Source: Pseudomonas sp. R4-35-07 (lineage in GTDB: Bacteria > Pseudomonadota > Gammaproteobacteria > Pseudomonadales > Pseudomonadaceae). From it: DNA of 64,000 bases. Both the position numbers and the translations under genes were made by a program. The stretch lies in NCBI RefSeq assembly GCF_003852235.1, contig NZ_CP027732.1:558001-622000 (forward strand). Direction: 5' to 3'. This document shows, in pieces, positions 56,416-64,000 of this stretch. The notes under the pieces are model-generated. The model saw nothing but the letters and a program-made list of their open reading frames with translations, was not told the DNA's origin and did no database searches. Every line of letters starts with the position of its first letter. The first letter of the stretch is position 1.

Positions 56416-57231
56416 TCAAATCTCGACGGGGGTGTCGGGGTGGTTGCCCCATTCGCCCCAGGAACCGGCATAACCTTTGACTCGCGGATAACCGAGCGCC
56501 TTGGCCACCAGGTAGGTGAAGCCAGAGCGGTGGTGGGTCTGGCAGTGGGTGATGATTTCTTTATCGCGGGTCAGCCCGAGGTCTTCGAGGATTTGCGGCA
56601 TGTCGCGGCGGATGCGCAGGCTACGCGCCTCGTCCATGCCAGCGGTCCATTCGAAGTTCACCGCGCCGGGAATGTGCCCGGCTTTGGCCGCGAGCACTTT
56701 TTCGCCGGAATACTCCAGCGGGCCGCGTGCGTCCCAGATACCCAGGTCGGCTGCGCCCAGCCGGCTTTGCAGGTATTCGCGGGTGGCGGTGGGGCCGTCG
56801 TGCAGCGTAAGGCTGACCGGGCCACCGGCGGGCGCGGGCACCTCGGTGGAAACCGGGTGTTTTTCCTCCAGCCACGCCAGAAGGCCGCCGTCGAGGTAGT
56901 GATACTTCTGGTGGCCGATGACGTCGAGCATCCAGATAAAGCGCCCGGCCCAGCCGCCGCCTTCGTCGTCATAGACCACATAGGTGGCGTCGGGGGTGTG
57001 GCCCAGCTCGCCGAACAGTTTTTCCAGGTCGACCTTGTGCGGCAGCAGGCCTGGCGCGGGTGGTTGGCCCAATTGGGTGCGCTTGGGGTCAACGAAATGC
57101 GCGCCGGGGATATGCCCTTCGGCGTAGCGGGCGGCACTGGTGAGGTCCACCAGAATCAGGTGGTCGGCATCCAGGCGACCTTGCAGGTCGCTGGATTCGA
57201 TCACCAGCGGCAAGCCAGAGAAGTCAGGCAT
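56416..57231 (-). CDS. rhdA: Thiosulfate:cyanide sulfurtransferase, rhodanese RhdA
   Basis: A tandem-domain rhodanese of 271 residues, the exact length of Azotobacter vinelandii RhdA. The catalytic Cys230 sits in HCQTHHRSGFTY, the unusual active-site loop shared with that protein. The N-terminal inactive domain has VDLTSAARYAEGHIPGAHFVDP, and the CH2-like GHIPGAVNFEW is in the second. It may supply sulfur for Fe-S repair or detoxify cyanide. ATG 57231 follows AGGAGACC, better than an upstream in-frame start. Confidence 0.95.
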   Translation of the reverse strand: MPDFSGLPLVIESSDLQGRLDADHLILVDLTSAARYAEGHIPGAHFVDPKRTQLGQPPAPGLLPHKVDLEKLFGELGHTPDATYVVYDDEGGGWAGRFIWMLDVIGHQKYHYLDGGLLAWLEEKHPVSTEVPAPAGGPVSLTLHDGPTATREYLQSRLGAADLGIWDARGPLEYSGEKVLAAKAGHIPGAVNFEWTAGMDEARSLRIRRDMPQILEDLGLTRDKEIITHCQTHHRSGFTYLVAKALGYPRVKGYAGSWGEWGNHPDTPVEI

Positions 57232-57288
57232 GTGAGGTCTCCTGGGCACAAATGTTGGCGATAAAGGAGGGCGATTGTAGCGCAAGCA

Positions 57289-58824
57289 TCAGGCGCTGCG
57301 GTTGGTAAAGCTGTGCAGGGCTTTTTCAATGCATTGCGCGGTTTTACCGAAGGCCTGCACGGTGGTTTCCGAGAACGGCCCGCCACCCTGGTCCGCCACC
57401 ATCAGCATCACCACGCGGCCATTGCAGCTCAGCGAGCGCAACAGCAGGTGCTCGCCGGTAAACAGGCGGCGCAGGATCGGTGGCAGCAGAGCGGAGAATT
57501 GCGCATGGTTGTCAGGGCCGAGACGCACCTGGGCGGACTTTTCCAGCAGGCGTTGCAGCAATGTACTGTTGACCACATCCAGGCTCAGGTTGGCAGCGTC
57601 CCTGGGCAAGCCATCGGCCTGATGCGCACGCAAGGTGCTCAAGGCGCGATCCGCCATGAACAGCAACACGCGCTGCATGCCGCTGGCGACCAGGGCTTCC
57701 TTGGCGCAAGTGGTCAGGTGCATCGCGTTGGCAAAGCGGCTCGGCTCGACCAACAGCTCGGTGCAGCGGCTGCGCCACAGTGCCAGTGCTTCGGCCGTGG
57801 GCGGCGGCGCGGGCAACAGGCCACGATGGACTTTTTGCACATGCCACGGCCAGATCAACGACAGGGCCGGGTGCCAGAGGTCAGGCATCAAGGTGCTGCG
57901 CGCGCTGGTCACCGCTTGCTGGTGCACCTGCTGCTGCACATCGCCCAGTGGCTCCTGCAGGTACAGCGCAGTGAGGTATTGCCAGCGCTCGGTGTGCGGG
58001 CAGGTCCAGGACTCCTGCGCCGACATCGCCAGGCCGTTGGCCAGCAGTACGGTGTTGGCCGGCTGGTTCAGCCAGCGGCGCAGATTGGGGTCGGCGTCGA
58101 GTAGTTGTTGGTGGCGCAGAGGGTCGTCTTCGCGCGCGATGCGCAGTGCCTTGACCAGCAGACGACGCTCGCCCAGCAGCAGGTGATAGCCCTGGGACAC
58201 CCAGATCGGCAAGTGCCAGGCTGCCGTCAAAGCAAGGCACAGGTCCAGCAGGCGCACGCCGAATAATTGCTGCTCGACCTGGCGCGCCGACTCGCCTTTG
58301 TGGATCACCCGCAGTTCCCATTCCTCCAGGAGCTTGGGGTAGGCGACGGCCATCGGCCACAACGGTGACAGAAACAACAGGCTGCCCCAATGAATGTCTT
58401 GCCACAGACGCGCCAGGCGGTTGCCGAACAAGCCGTTGGCCTGCTGCGAGGCATGCTGGCTGATCAACAGCAGCTGGCGCAGCGCTACGGGAATTTCAAG
58501 GGCCGGCACCGAAGGCAGGCGTGCCAGCAGTTCCTCGGCGCGCTTGAGACCGAGGCGGTTGAGCGCCACTTCGAGGTTTTCCGCCGGTTCCGCCAGGCTG
58601 CCGTGAGTGTGGCTGTTGGCCTCGCGCATCACGCTGAGCACCAGGGCCGGGCTGTCTTGCATCAGTTCGGCAATGTCTCTTAACGAGCTGCGGCTGTCGC
58701 GGATGGCTTTGCACACGCGCTCGTGGCTGGCCTGGGGAACTGGCAGCAGCACGTCGTCCAGGCACTTGATCCAGGCGGCGAGTGTGGCGGGTTTTGCAGT
58801 TGGGACTGTCGTTTCATTAGCCAT
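57289..58824 (-). CDS. HDOD-domain signalling protein
   Basis: A cytoplasmic protein of 511 residues. The N-terminal part matches the HDOD domain: HERVCKAIRDSRSSLRDIAELMQDSPALVL, EANSHTHGSLAEPAENLEVALNRLGLKRAEELL, then LLISQHASQQANGLFGNRLA. The C-terminal third (FMADRALSTLRAHQ, LLRSLSCNGRVVMLMVADQGGG) looks like a GAF/sensor module. The HD metal residues appear absent, as is normal for HDOD. The role is unknown; HDOD proteins often act in regulatory chains. The gene is divergent from motA. An alternative GTG start at 58857 would add 11 residues. Confidence 0.83.
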   Translation of the reverse strand: MANETTVPTAKPATLAAWIKCLDDVLLPVPQASHERVCKAIRDSRSSLRDIAELMQDSPALVLSVMREANSHTHGSLAEPAENLEVALNRLGLKRAEELLARLPSVPALEIPVALRQLLLISQHASQQANGLFGNRLARLWQDIHWGSLLFLSPLWPMAVAYPKLLEEWELRVIHKGESARQVEQQLFGVRLLDLCLALTAAWHLPIWVSQGYHLLLGERRLLVKALRIAREDDPLRHQQLLDADPNLRRWLNQPANTVLLANGLAMSAQESWTCPHTERWQYLTALYLQEPLGDVQQQVHQQAVTSARSTLMPDLWHPALSLIWPWHVQKVHRGLLPAPPPTAEALALWRSRCTELLVEPSRFANAMHLTTCAKEALVASGMQRVLLFMADRALSTLRAHQADGLPRDAANLSLDVVNSTLLQRLLEKSAQVRLGPDNHAQFSALLPPILRRLFTGEHLLLRSLSCNGRVVMLMVADQGGGPFSETTVQAFGKTAQCIEKALHSFTNRSA

Positions 58825-58991
58825 GATTGGGGCGCGATCGTCACTTGTGTTCAACACGCCCGGAACGGGCTGAATTGGCTTTTCGCCTTAACGGGCTATA
58901 GTCTGGCGCAGTTTTGCCGATAAGTAGAACAAGAGTTTTCCAGCTGCACCCACTATGTCCATGAACCCGACGGCGCAAGTACAGATCCCCT

Positions 58992-59843
58992 ATGGCTAAA
59001 ATTATCGGCATCATTGTCGTCATCGCAAGTGTGCTCGGTGGGTACGTCCTGTCCCACGGTAAAATTGCCGCGCTGATTCAGCCTTTCGAAGTGTTGATCA
59101 TTGGCGGCGCCGCCTTTGGCGCCTTCCTGCAGGCCAACCCCGGCTACATGACCATGCATGTGATCAAGAAGTCGCTGGGCATGTTCAGCTCGCGCTTCTC
59201 GCATACGTTCTATCTGGAAGTGCTGGGGCTGGTCTACGAGATCCTCAACAAGAGCCGCCGCGAAGGCATGATGGCCATTGAAGGGGATATCGAAGACGCC
59301 GCCGCCAGCCCGATCTTCGCCAAGTACCCCGCCGTGCTCAAGGACGAGCGCATGACCGCGTATATCTGCGATTACCTGCGCATCATGTCCTCCGGCAACA
59401 TGGCTCCCCATGAGCTTGAAGGCCTTTTCGACATGGAGCTGTTCAGCCTCAAGGAAGAGCTGGAGCATCCTTCCCACGCGGTGACCGGCATTGCCGACGG
59501 CATGCCCGGTTTCGGTATTGTTGCGGCGGTGCTGGGTATCGTGGTGACCATGGCTTCCCTGGGCGAGGGCGACCAGGCGGCCATCGGCATGCACGTCGGC
59601 GCGGCGTTGGTCGGGACCTTCTTCGGTATTCTCGCGGCCTACGGTTTCTTCGGCCCGCTCGCCACGTCGCTGGCCCACGATGCCAAGGAAGAGATTAACC
59701 TCTACGAAGCGATCAAAGCGTGCCTCGTGGCTTCGGCATCCGGCATGCCGCCATCGCTGGCGGTAGAGTTCGGACGCAAAGTGCTGTACCCGAAACATCG
59801 CCCAAGTTTCGCCGAGCTGGAACAAGCGGTTCGCGGTCGCTAA
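58992..59843 (+). CDS. motA: Flagellar motor stator protein MotA
   Basis: Stator of the H+-driven flagellar motor, four transmembrane helices, 283 residues. TM1 and TM2 lie near residues 2-20 and 32-52. The cytoplasmic loop carries the charged rotor-contact residues (RREGMMAIEGDIED, YLRIMSSGNMAPHELEGL). TM3 and TM4 include GIADGMPGFGIVAAVLGIVVTMAS, with the conserved Pro, and GTFFGILAAYGFFGPLA. motB follows three bases after the stop. Confidence 0.96.
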   Translation: MAKIIGIIVVIASVLGGYVLSHGKIAALIQPFEVLIIGGAAFGAFLQANPGYMTMHVIKKSLGMFSSRFSHTFYLEVLGLVYEILNKSRREGMMAIEGDIEDAAASPIFAKYPAVLKDERMTAYICDYLRIMSSGNMAPHELEGLFDMELFSLKEELEHPSHAVTGIADGMPGFGIVAAVLGIVVTMASLGEGDQAAIGMHVGAALVGTFFGILAAYGFFGPLATSLAHDAKEEINLYEAIKACLVASASGMPPSLAVEFGRKVLYPKHRPSFAELEQAVRGR

Positions 59844-59846
59844 GCC

Positions 59847-60866
59847 ATGGAAAACAACCAGCCGATCATCATCAAGCGCGTCAAGCGCTTCGCCGCGGGG
59901 CACCATGGCGGCGCCTGGAAAATCGCCTTTGCCGACTTCGCGACGGCAATGATGGCGTTCTTCCTGGTGCTGTGGCTGATGTCCACCGCTACCCCTGAAC
60001 AGAAGATCGCCATCGCGGGTTACTTCAAGGACCCGATTGGTTTTTCGGAAAGTGGTACGCCCTTCGTGATCGACCTGGGTGGCTCGCCGCAGTTGGCGCC
60101 GGAGCGCACCATCAACCCGGAAGTGCAGACCGAATCGCCCCAGGAAAAAATCCCGATCGAGCGCGATAAGGTCGAAACCATGGCCGAACAGGTCGAGAAA
60201 GAACGCCTCGAGCTGCTGTTGCAGGAGCTGCAGACCAAAGTTGAGGAAAACCCGCAACTGCTGAAGTTCAAGGATCAGATTTCCTTCGAGATCACCCCGG
60301 AAGGCTTGCGCATCCAGATCACCGACGCGGCCAACCGGCCGATGTTCGATTCCGGCAGCGCACGCTTGAAGCCGTACTTCGAAGATATCCTGCTGGCCAT
60401 GGCCGACACCATCAAGGCGGTGCCGAACAAGATCAGTATCAGCGGTCACACCGATGCCAAGCCCTATGCGGGGCAGGGCGACTTCGGCAACTGGGAGCTC
60501 TCGGCCAACCGCGCCAACGCCGCCCGCCGTGCGCTGGTGGCTGGCAGCTACCCGGACCCGCAAGTGGCGCGGGTGGTGGGCTTTGCGTCATCGCAGCTGT
60601 TTGACCCCAAGGAACCGTTCAACCCGATCAACCGTCGGATCGACATCGTCGTGCTGACCAAAAAGGCCCAGCGTGCGATCGAAGGCGATCAACCGCCGCC
60701 GCCACAGCCGGCTCAGGGTGATGGCGCCCCCGGTGAAGTACCGGCGGACCCGAACGCGCTCCCGCCAGGGCAGGAGCCGCTGCCGGCCCATGAACTGCGC
60801 CAGAAGCTGAACCTGTTTGATGATGGCGGCGTGAAGGACCCGACGGCGCCTGCGCCGGGGTCGTAA
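59847..60866 (+). CDS. motB: Flagellar motor stator protein MotB
   Basis: Partner of MotA, 339 residues. The single transmembrane helix (about 27-46) holds the proton-carrying Asp30 in KIAFADFATAMMAFFLVLWLM. A periplasmic plug and linker follow. The OmpA-like peptidoglycan-binding domain covers about 150-270, with SISGHTDAKPY and NWELSANRANAARRAL. The Pro-rich C-terminus is typical of Pseudomonas MotB. A strong bidirectional terminator follows. Confidence 0.96.
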   Translation: MENNQPIIIKRVKRFAAGHHGGAWKIAFADFATAMMAFFLVLWLMSTATPEQKIAIAGYFKDPIGFSESGTPFVIDLGGSPQLAPERTINPEVQTESPQEKIPIERDKVETMAEQVEKERLELLLQELQTKVEENPQLLKFKDQISFEITPEGLRIQITDAANRPMFDSGSARLKPYFEDILLAMADTIKAVPNKISISGHTDAKPYAGQGDFGNWELSANRANAARRALVAGSYPDPQVARVVGFASSQLFDPKEPFNPINRRIDIVVLTKKAQRAIEGDQPPPPQPAQGDGAPGEVPADPNALPPGQEPLPAHELRQKLNLFDDGGVKDPTAPAPGS

Positions 60867-60885
60867 GCGGTCTCTATAAGCCAGA

Positions 60886-60921
60886 AATGAAAACGCCCCG
60901 ATCAGCCGGGGCGTTTTCATT
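60886..60921. terminator. Bidirectional terminator between motB and the PemK-like gene
   Basis: AATGAAAACGCCCCG and its reverse complement CGGGGCGTTTTCATT form a 15-bp stem with a six-base loop. The A/T ends give U tracts on both strands, so it can end motAB and the convergent toxin gene. Confidence 0.95.
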
Positions 60922-60926
60922 TGCGG

Positions 60927-61322
60927 TCAGAGTGGCAGGTACGCTTTGACGCCACCGATTACGCCTCGCATATCATCCTCGCACAGGCGCGGTACGAAGT
61001 ACTCTCGCCCCTTGGAGCGGGTCTTTCTGTGCAGTTTGTCGAGGCGTTCGAAGCTGACGGTGTAAATCATGTCGCACTTTACCCATAGCTCTTTGTAACC
61101 GTCGGATTGAAGTGGGTTGGTGCGTAGCAGATGGTGCCAGTCGTGCCGGATATCTGGTGCAGTAGAGGAAATCGGCACCACGGTGCACAGTTTGCGAGTG
61201 TGTGTAGAGGTTGGGGATATCACTACGACCTTACGGATCTTCAGCATCTCCGGAGCCACAAAGCCCCGCGTGAAGTCGCACAGCAGTACATCGCCCTGTT
61301 TGGGGTGATAGTAGAGAGCCAA
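60927..61322 (-). CDS. PemK/MazF-like toxin-family protein
   Basis: A 131-residue protein whose first half matches the PemK/MazF fold: KQGDVLLCDFTRGFVAPEMLKI, RKVVVISPTSTHTRKLCTVVPISST. Such toxins cleave mRNA. The Asp-Phe-Thr and VVISP strand motifs fit; the C-terminal half (WVKCDMIYTVSFERLDKL) matches the family helix-strand end. The start is TTG 61322 with GGGG upstream. No antitoxin gene is adjacent; instead a terminator hairpin lies 12 bases upstream of the start and several hairpins beyond it. The gene sits between motB and rsgA, neighbours I expect to be adjacent elsewhere, so it is likely an insertion. Confidence 0.8.
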   Translation of the reverse strand: MALYYHPKQGDVLLCDFTRGFVAPEMLKIRKVVVISPTSTHTRKLCTVVPISSTAPDIRHDWHHLLRTNPLQSDGYKELWVKCDMIYTVSFERLDKLHRKTRSKGREYFVPRLCEDDMRGVIGGVKAYLPL

Positions 61323-61333
61323 ATGTTAATTCC

Positions 61334-61365
61334 CCACAAAAAGCAAAGCCGCCCGAAGGCGGCTT
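61334..61365 (-). terminator. Intrinsic terminator or attenuator directly upstream of the PemK-like gene
   Basis: On the minus strand AAGCCGCC-TTCG-GGCGGCTT (61365-61346) is followed by TGCTTTTTG. It would stop minus-strand transcripts 12 bases before the toxin start codon, acting as the end of an upstream small RNA or as an attenuator for the toxin. Confidence 0.8.
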
Positions 61366-61475
61366 CATTCGACACGCAGCGGAGCTTGCTTCGCCCCTTC
61401 TGCGCCGCTGGATCAACTCCGAAAAGGATCCAGACTCCTGCCAGCTTTCGCTGGTGACGGAGCAATTATGGGCAT
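61366..61475 (-). ncRNA. Candidate structured RNA upstream of the PemK-like gene
   Basis: Three stems precede the terminator: CAGCGG/CCGCTG (61377-61382 with 61405-61410), CTGGATC/GATCCAG (61408-61414 with 61427-61433) and CCAGC-TTTC-GCTGG (61441-61454). With the terminator they form four hairpins in about 110 bases. No credible reading frame covers it. It is a candidate sRNA or leader, with no family recognised. The rest of the 285-bp gap, 61476-61607, is AT-richer and shows nothing I can name. Confidence 0.4.
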
Positions 61476-61607
61476 CAGAAAATCCGAATACAAGCCAGCT
61501 TGTGTTGTAAGCCACCGAGTTGGCCTGAATTCTTGATGCCTGCACCTATTAAATCAATGGATTATGAGGATCATCGTCCTGATTTATGTGTATCAAGAAA
61601 TTGACCG

Positions 61608-62639
61608 TCAGTAACTGCTCTCAGGCAAACTCGCAATAATCGACCGATAGCTGTTCATCCGTTGCTGCTGCACGCGGCCATCTTCAAGGGCCTTGAGCAA
61701 TGCACAGCCCGGCTCGCGGTCGTGTTTGCAGTCGCGGAAGCGGCAGGTGCCGATCAGGTCGTTGAACTCGATGAAGCCGGCTTCCACGTCGCTGCGGCTG
61801 ACATGACCGAGGCCGAATTCACGAATGCCTGGGGAATCGATCAGCTCGCCGCCTCCGGGGAAGTGGAACAGCCGTGCGGTGGTGGTGGTGTGGGTGCCCT
61901 GGCCGGACAGCTCCGACAGCGGGCCGACACGGGTGTCGACTTCCGGCAGCAGGCTGTTGACCAGCGATGACTTGCCCACGCCGGACTGGCCGACAAACAC
62001 GCTGATACGCCCGTCCAACTGCTGTTGCAGCTGTTCCATGCCGTTGCCGTGGTGCGCCGAGACTTCCAGCACGGGGTAACCCAGGGTGCGATAGACCGCC
62101 AGCAATGCGTTGAGCGCCGGGGCGTTCTGCTCATCGATCAAGTCGAATTTGTTCAGCAGCAGCAGCGGGCGGATGCCGGCATGCTCGGCAGCGACCAGAT
62201 AGCGGTCGATCAGGTTGGCGTGGGGCTCGGGCAGCGGCGCGAACACAATCACGATCATGTCGACGTTGGCCGCCACCGGCTTGAGTTGGCCGCGGCTGTC
62301 GGGGCGGCGCAGTTCTGTGCTGCGGGGCAGCTGGGCGACGATCACGCCGATGCCCTGGTTGCCGGCGCGCCAGACCACCTTGTCGCCGGTCACCAGCGCA
62401 GGCAGGTTGGCGCGCAAATGGCAGCGGGATACCGAGCCGGCGAGCTCGCCTTCCAGCGCCTCGACTTCGACCTGCACGCCGAAGTGCGCGATCACCAGGC
62501 CCGTTTGTTCGGGGCCCAGGTCGCCGCCCTCAAGCGCTTCCACGGCGGAGGATTCTCGTTTGGCGGCGCGCGCTGCGCGTTCACCTTGAATCTTTTCGAT
62601 GCGCCAGTTTTGGCGACGATTGAGCTGGCGTTTGGCCAT
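61608..62639 (-). CDS. rsgA: Ribosome small subunit-dependent GTPase
   Basis: A circularly permuted GTPase of 343 residues for late 30S maturation. Order: an N-terminal OB domain ([24 protein letters not shown]); the G4 motif LNKFDL near 171, which comes before the P-loop [11 protein letters not shown] near 217; G3 [10 protein letters not shown] near 271; and a C-terminal zinc knuckle [14 protein letters not shown] near 300. ATG 62639 gives [16 protein letters not shown], the usual start; an upstream ATG at 62663 is weaker. It diverges from orn. Confidence 0.97.
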   Translation of the reverse strand: MAKRQLNRRQNWRIEKIQGERAARAAKRESSAVEALEGGDLGPEQTGLVIAHFGVQVEVEALEGELAGSVSRCHLRANLPALVTGDKVVWRAGNQGIGVIVAQLPRSTELRRPDSRGQLKPVAANVDMIVIVFAPLPEPHANLIDRYLVAAEHAGIRPLLLLNKFDLIDEQNAPALNALLAVYRTLGYPVLEVSAHHGNGMEQLQQQLDGRISVFVGQSGVGKSSLVNSLLPEVDTRVGPLSELSGQGTHTTTTARLFHFPGGGELIDSPGIREFGLGHVSRSDVEAGFIEFNDLIGTCRFRDCKHDREPGCALLKALEDGRVQQQRMNSYRSIIASLPESSY

Positions 62640-62747
62640 TGGTGTTCCGTGTCGATAATGCAATAGTTGGGTGAAACGGTCGCGAGTCTAGCACGGCGCC
62701 GCCTGCTAAACTGCCCGGCTACGCCAAGGTGCCAAGAGAATCAAGCC

Positions 62748-63290
62748 ATGCAAAACCCACAGAACCTGATTTGGATCGATCTGGAAATGACCGGTCTGAA
62801 CCCCGACACCGACGTCATCATCGAGATGGCGACGATCGTCACCGACAGCAACCTCAACACCTTGGCCGAAGGTCCGGTGATCGCCATCCATCACAGCGAT
62901 GCCGTGCTCGCCACCATGGACGAATGGAATACACGCACCCACGGCAACTCTGGCCTGACCCAGCGTGTACGCGACAGCCGCATCAGCATGGCCGAAGCCG
63001 AAGCCGAAACCATCGCTTTCCTGGAAAAATGGGTGCCCAAGGGCAAATCGCCGATCTGCGGTAACAGCATCTGCCAGGACCGTCGCTTCCTTTATACGCA
63101 TATGAAGGCGCTGGAGAGCTACTTCCATTATCGCAACCTGGACGTGTCCACCTTGAAAGAGCTGGCTGCACGCTGGGCGCCGGAGGTCAAAGACAGCTTC
63201 CACAAAGGCAGCACGCACCTGGCGCTGGATGATATTCGCGAGTCGATCGCCGAGTTGCAGCATTACCGCAAGCATTTCATCAAGGCTTGA
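62748..63290 (+). CDS. orn: Oligoribonuclease
   Basis: A DEDDh 3'-5' exonuclease of 180 residues that degrades dinucleotides, including pGpG from c-di-GMP turnover. The active-site residues are visible: Asp11 and Glu13 in [11 protein letters not shown], the central Asp in CQDRRFL, and His/Asp in [14 protein letters not shown] 62748 gives [14 protein letters not shown]; upstream in-frame starts are within the rsgA promoter region. Downstream lies a composite REP region. Confidence 0.97.
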   Translation: MQNPQNLIWIDLEMTGLNPDTDVIIEMATIVTDSNLNTLAEGPVIAIHHSDAVLATMDEWNTRTHGNSGLTQRVRDSRISMAEAEAETIAFLEKWVPKGKSPICGNSICQDRRFLYTHMKALESYFHYRNLDVSTLKELAARWAPEVKDSFHKGSTHLALDDIRESIAELQHYRKHFIKA

Positions 63291-63305
63291 AGACCTTCCG
63301 CCTTG

Positions 63306-63386
63306 GATCGTTCCCACGCTCCGCGTGGGAATGCAGCCCAGGACGCTCTGCGTCCCAATGTGGGAGGGGGCTTGCCCCCGATGGCA
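63306..63386. repeat. Composite of one family-C REP and one family-A REP
   Basis: gatcgttcccacgctccgcg... at 63306-63334 with a GGACGCTCTGCGTCC palindrome (63341-63355) is followed at once by tgtgggagggggcttgcccccgat at 63359-63382. Neither has its inverted partner. Confidence 0.85.
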
Positions 63387-63471
63387 GGCGACTCGGTTTA
63401 TCGCCAAGCGCCCCCTTTTGGTGCCATCAGCAAATGATTAGACTGCCGGCCTCTCTGCAAGGATCGCCATC

Positions 63472-64000
63472 ATGCTGCTGATGCTCTACCTCATCGCCAT
63501 CACCGCCGAAGCCATGACGGGTGCCTTGTCCGCGGGCCGGCGCGGCATGGACTGGTTTGGCGTGGTGCTGATCGCGTGCGTGACGGCGCTGGGTGGCGGT
63601 TCTGTGCGCGATATGTTGCTAGGGCATTACCCGCTGACCTGGGTCAAGCACCCTGAATACCTGGTACTGACCTCCGTCGCCGCGCTGGTGACTATCTTTA
63701 TCGCACCGCTGATGCGCCATCTGCGCTCGCTGTTCCTGGCGCTGGATGCCGTGGGGTTGGTGGCGTTCACCTTGATCGGCTGCATGACCGCCCTGGAAAT
63801 GGGGCATGGCATGCTGGTCGCCTCGGTCAGTGGCGTGATCACCGGCGTATTCGGCGGCATCCTGCGGGATATTTTCTGTAATGACATCCCACTGATCTTC
63901 CGCCGTGAGCTGTACGCCAGCGTGTCGTTCCTTGCCGCCTGGTTTTACTTGCTGTGCCTGTATCTGGAATTGCCCAGCGAACAGGCGATCCTGCTGACCT
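63472..64000 (+). CDS. YicG/TRIC-family membrane protein (partial, 3' end outside window)
   Basis: An inner-membrane protein of the UPF0126/trimeric intracellular cation channel-like family; 176 codons are present of roughly 200. The repeat unit appears twice: ITAEAMTGALSAGRRGMDWFGV...TALGGGSVRDMLLG, and later LDAVGLVAFTLIGC...SGVITGVFGGILRDIF, each with the G-G-G-x-x-R-D signature. The transported ion is unknown. ATG 63472 follows AAGGATCGCC. Confidence 0.9.
   Translation, partial: MLLMLYLIAITAEAMTGALSAGRRGMDWFGVVLIACVTALGGGSVRDMLLGHYPLTWVKHPEYLVLTSVAALVTIFIAPLMRHLRSLFLALDAVGLVAFTLIGCMTALEMGHGMLVASVSGVITGVFGGILRDIFCNDIPLIFRRELYASVSFLAAWFYLLCLYLELPSEQAILLT

Noticed and set aside
58953-60563. 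Long minus-strand frame opposite motA and motB
   Set aside because: Spans two clear plus-strand genes and has antisense-type composition.

Overview
The window is chromosomal DNA from a fluorescent Pseudomonas, most likely the P. fluorescens group. The grounds are its GC-rich codon use, protein sequences very close to known Pseudomonas families, three Pseudomonas-type REP/REPIN families, and a gene order (glnE - waaFCG - waaP - kinases - carbamoyltransferase - mig-14 - dnpA - ssg - wapR - waaL - msbA - hldE ... waaA - tolC - thiC ... nudF - cpdA - yqiA - parE - parC - serB - psd - rhdA - motAB - rsgA - orn) that matches my recollection of the Pseudomonas core chromosome. I could run no database search, so orthology rests on recognised sequence and context.

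Layout. 1-5.3 kb: aceE (runs off the left edge) and glnE diverge from a 383-bp spacer holding two HexR-like palindromes. 5.3-12.3 kb: a tightly overlapping LPS inner-core operon, waaF-waaC-waaG-waaP followed by three more LPS-kinase-type genes (five kinase-like domains in a row). 12.4-15.1 kb: a PqqU/YncD-like TonB receptor, a structured inverted-repeat element and a YceK-like lipoprotein interrupt the LPS genes. 15.1-21.4 kb: a second LPS unit with its own leader (carbamoyltransferase, mig-14, dnpA), then two glycosyltransferases. 21.4-27.9 kb: an O-antigen ligase fused to a kinase-like domain (minus strand), msbA, hldE and a sugar-nucleotide epimerase. 27.9-33.6 kb: a minus-strand group (conserved hypothetical, aldo/keto reductase, FAD oxidoreductase), an SMR transporter divergent from a LysR gene, then waaA.

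33.7-39.7 kb: a TolC-family gene diverges from thiC, which has a TPP riboswitch and is followed by a cytX-type transporter; an RsiV-like lipoprotein converges on cytX. 39.8-41.8 kb: nudF, a DUF1249 gene and cpdA. 41.8-45.4 kb: an accessory block (LysR, MHS-type transporter, frameshifted aspartoacylase-family gene) between cpdA and yqiA. 45.6-55.4 kb: yqiA, parE, a secreted phytase-like esterase, parC, a PqiC lipoprotein, a Smp-like membrane protein and serB. 55.5-60.9 kb: psd, rhdA, an HDOD gene, motA and motB. 60.9-61.6 kb: a PemK/MazF-like toxin gene without a visible antitoxin, preceded by a terminator and a row of hairpins. 61.6-64 kb: rsgA, orn and a partial YicG/TRIC-type membrane protein.

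Most of the left half serves lipopolysaccharide: heptose and Kdo supply and transfer, core phosphorylation and carbamoylation, ligation and lipid-A-core flipping. The right half is housekeeping. No tRNA, rRNA, CRISPR, prophage or complete insertion sequence was seen. The best leads for new biology are the kinase-like array with members lacking the catalytic Asp, the ligase-kinase fusion, the orphan PemK locus with its structured leader, the inverted-repeat element upstream of the TonB receptor, and the homopolymer frameshift in the aspartoacylase-family gene.
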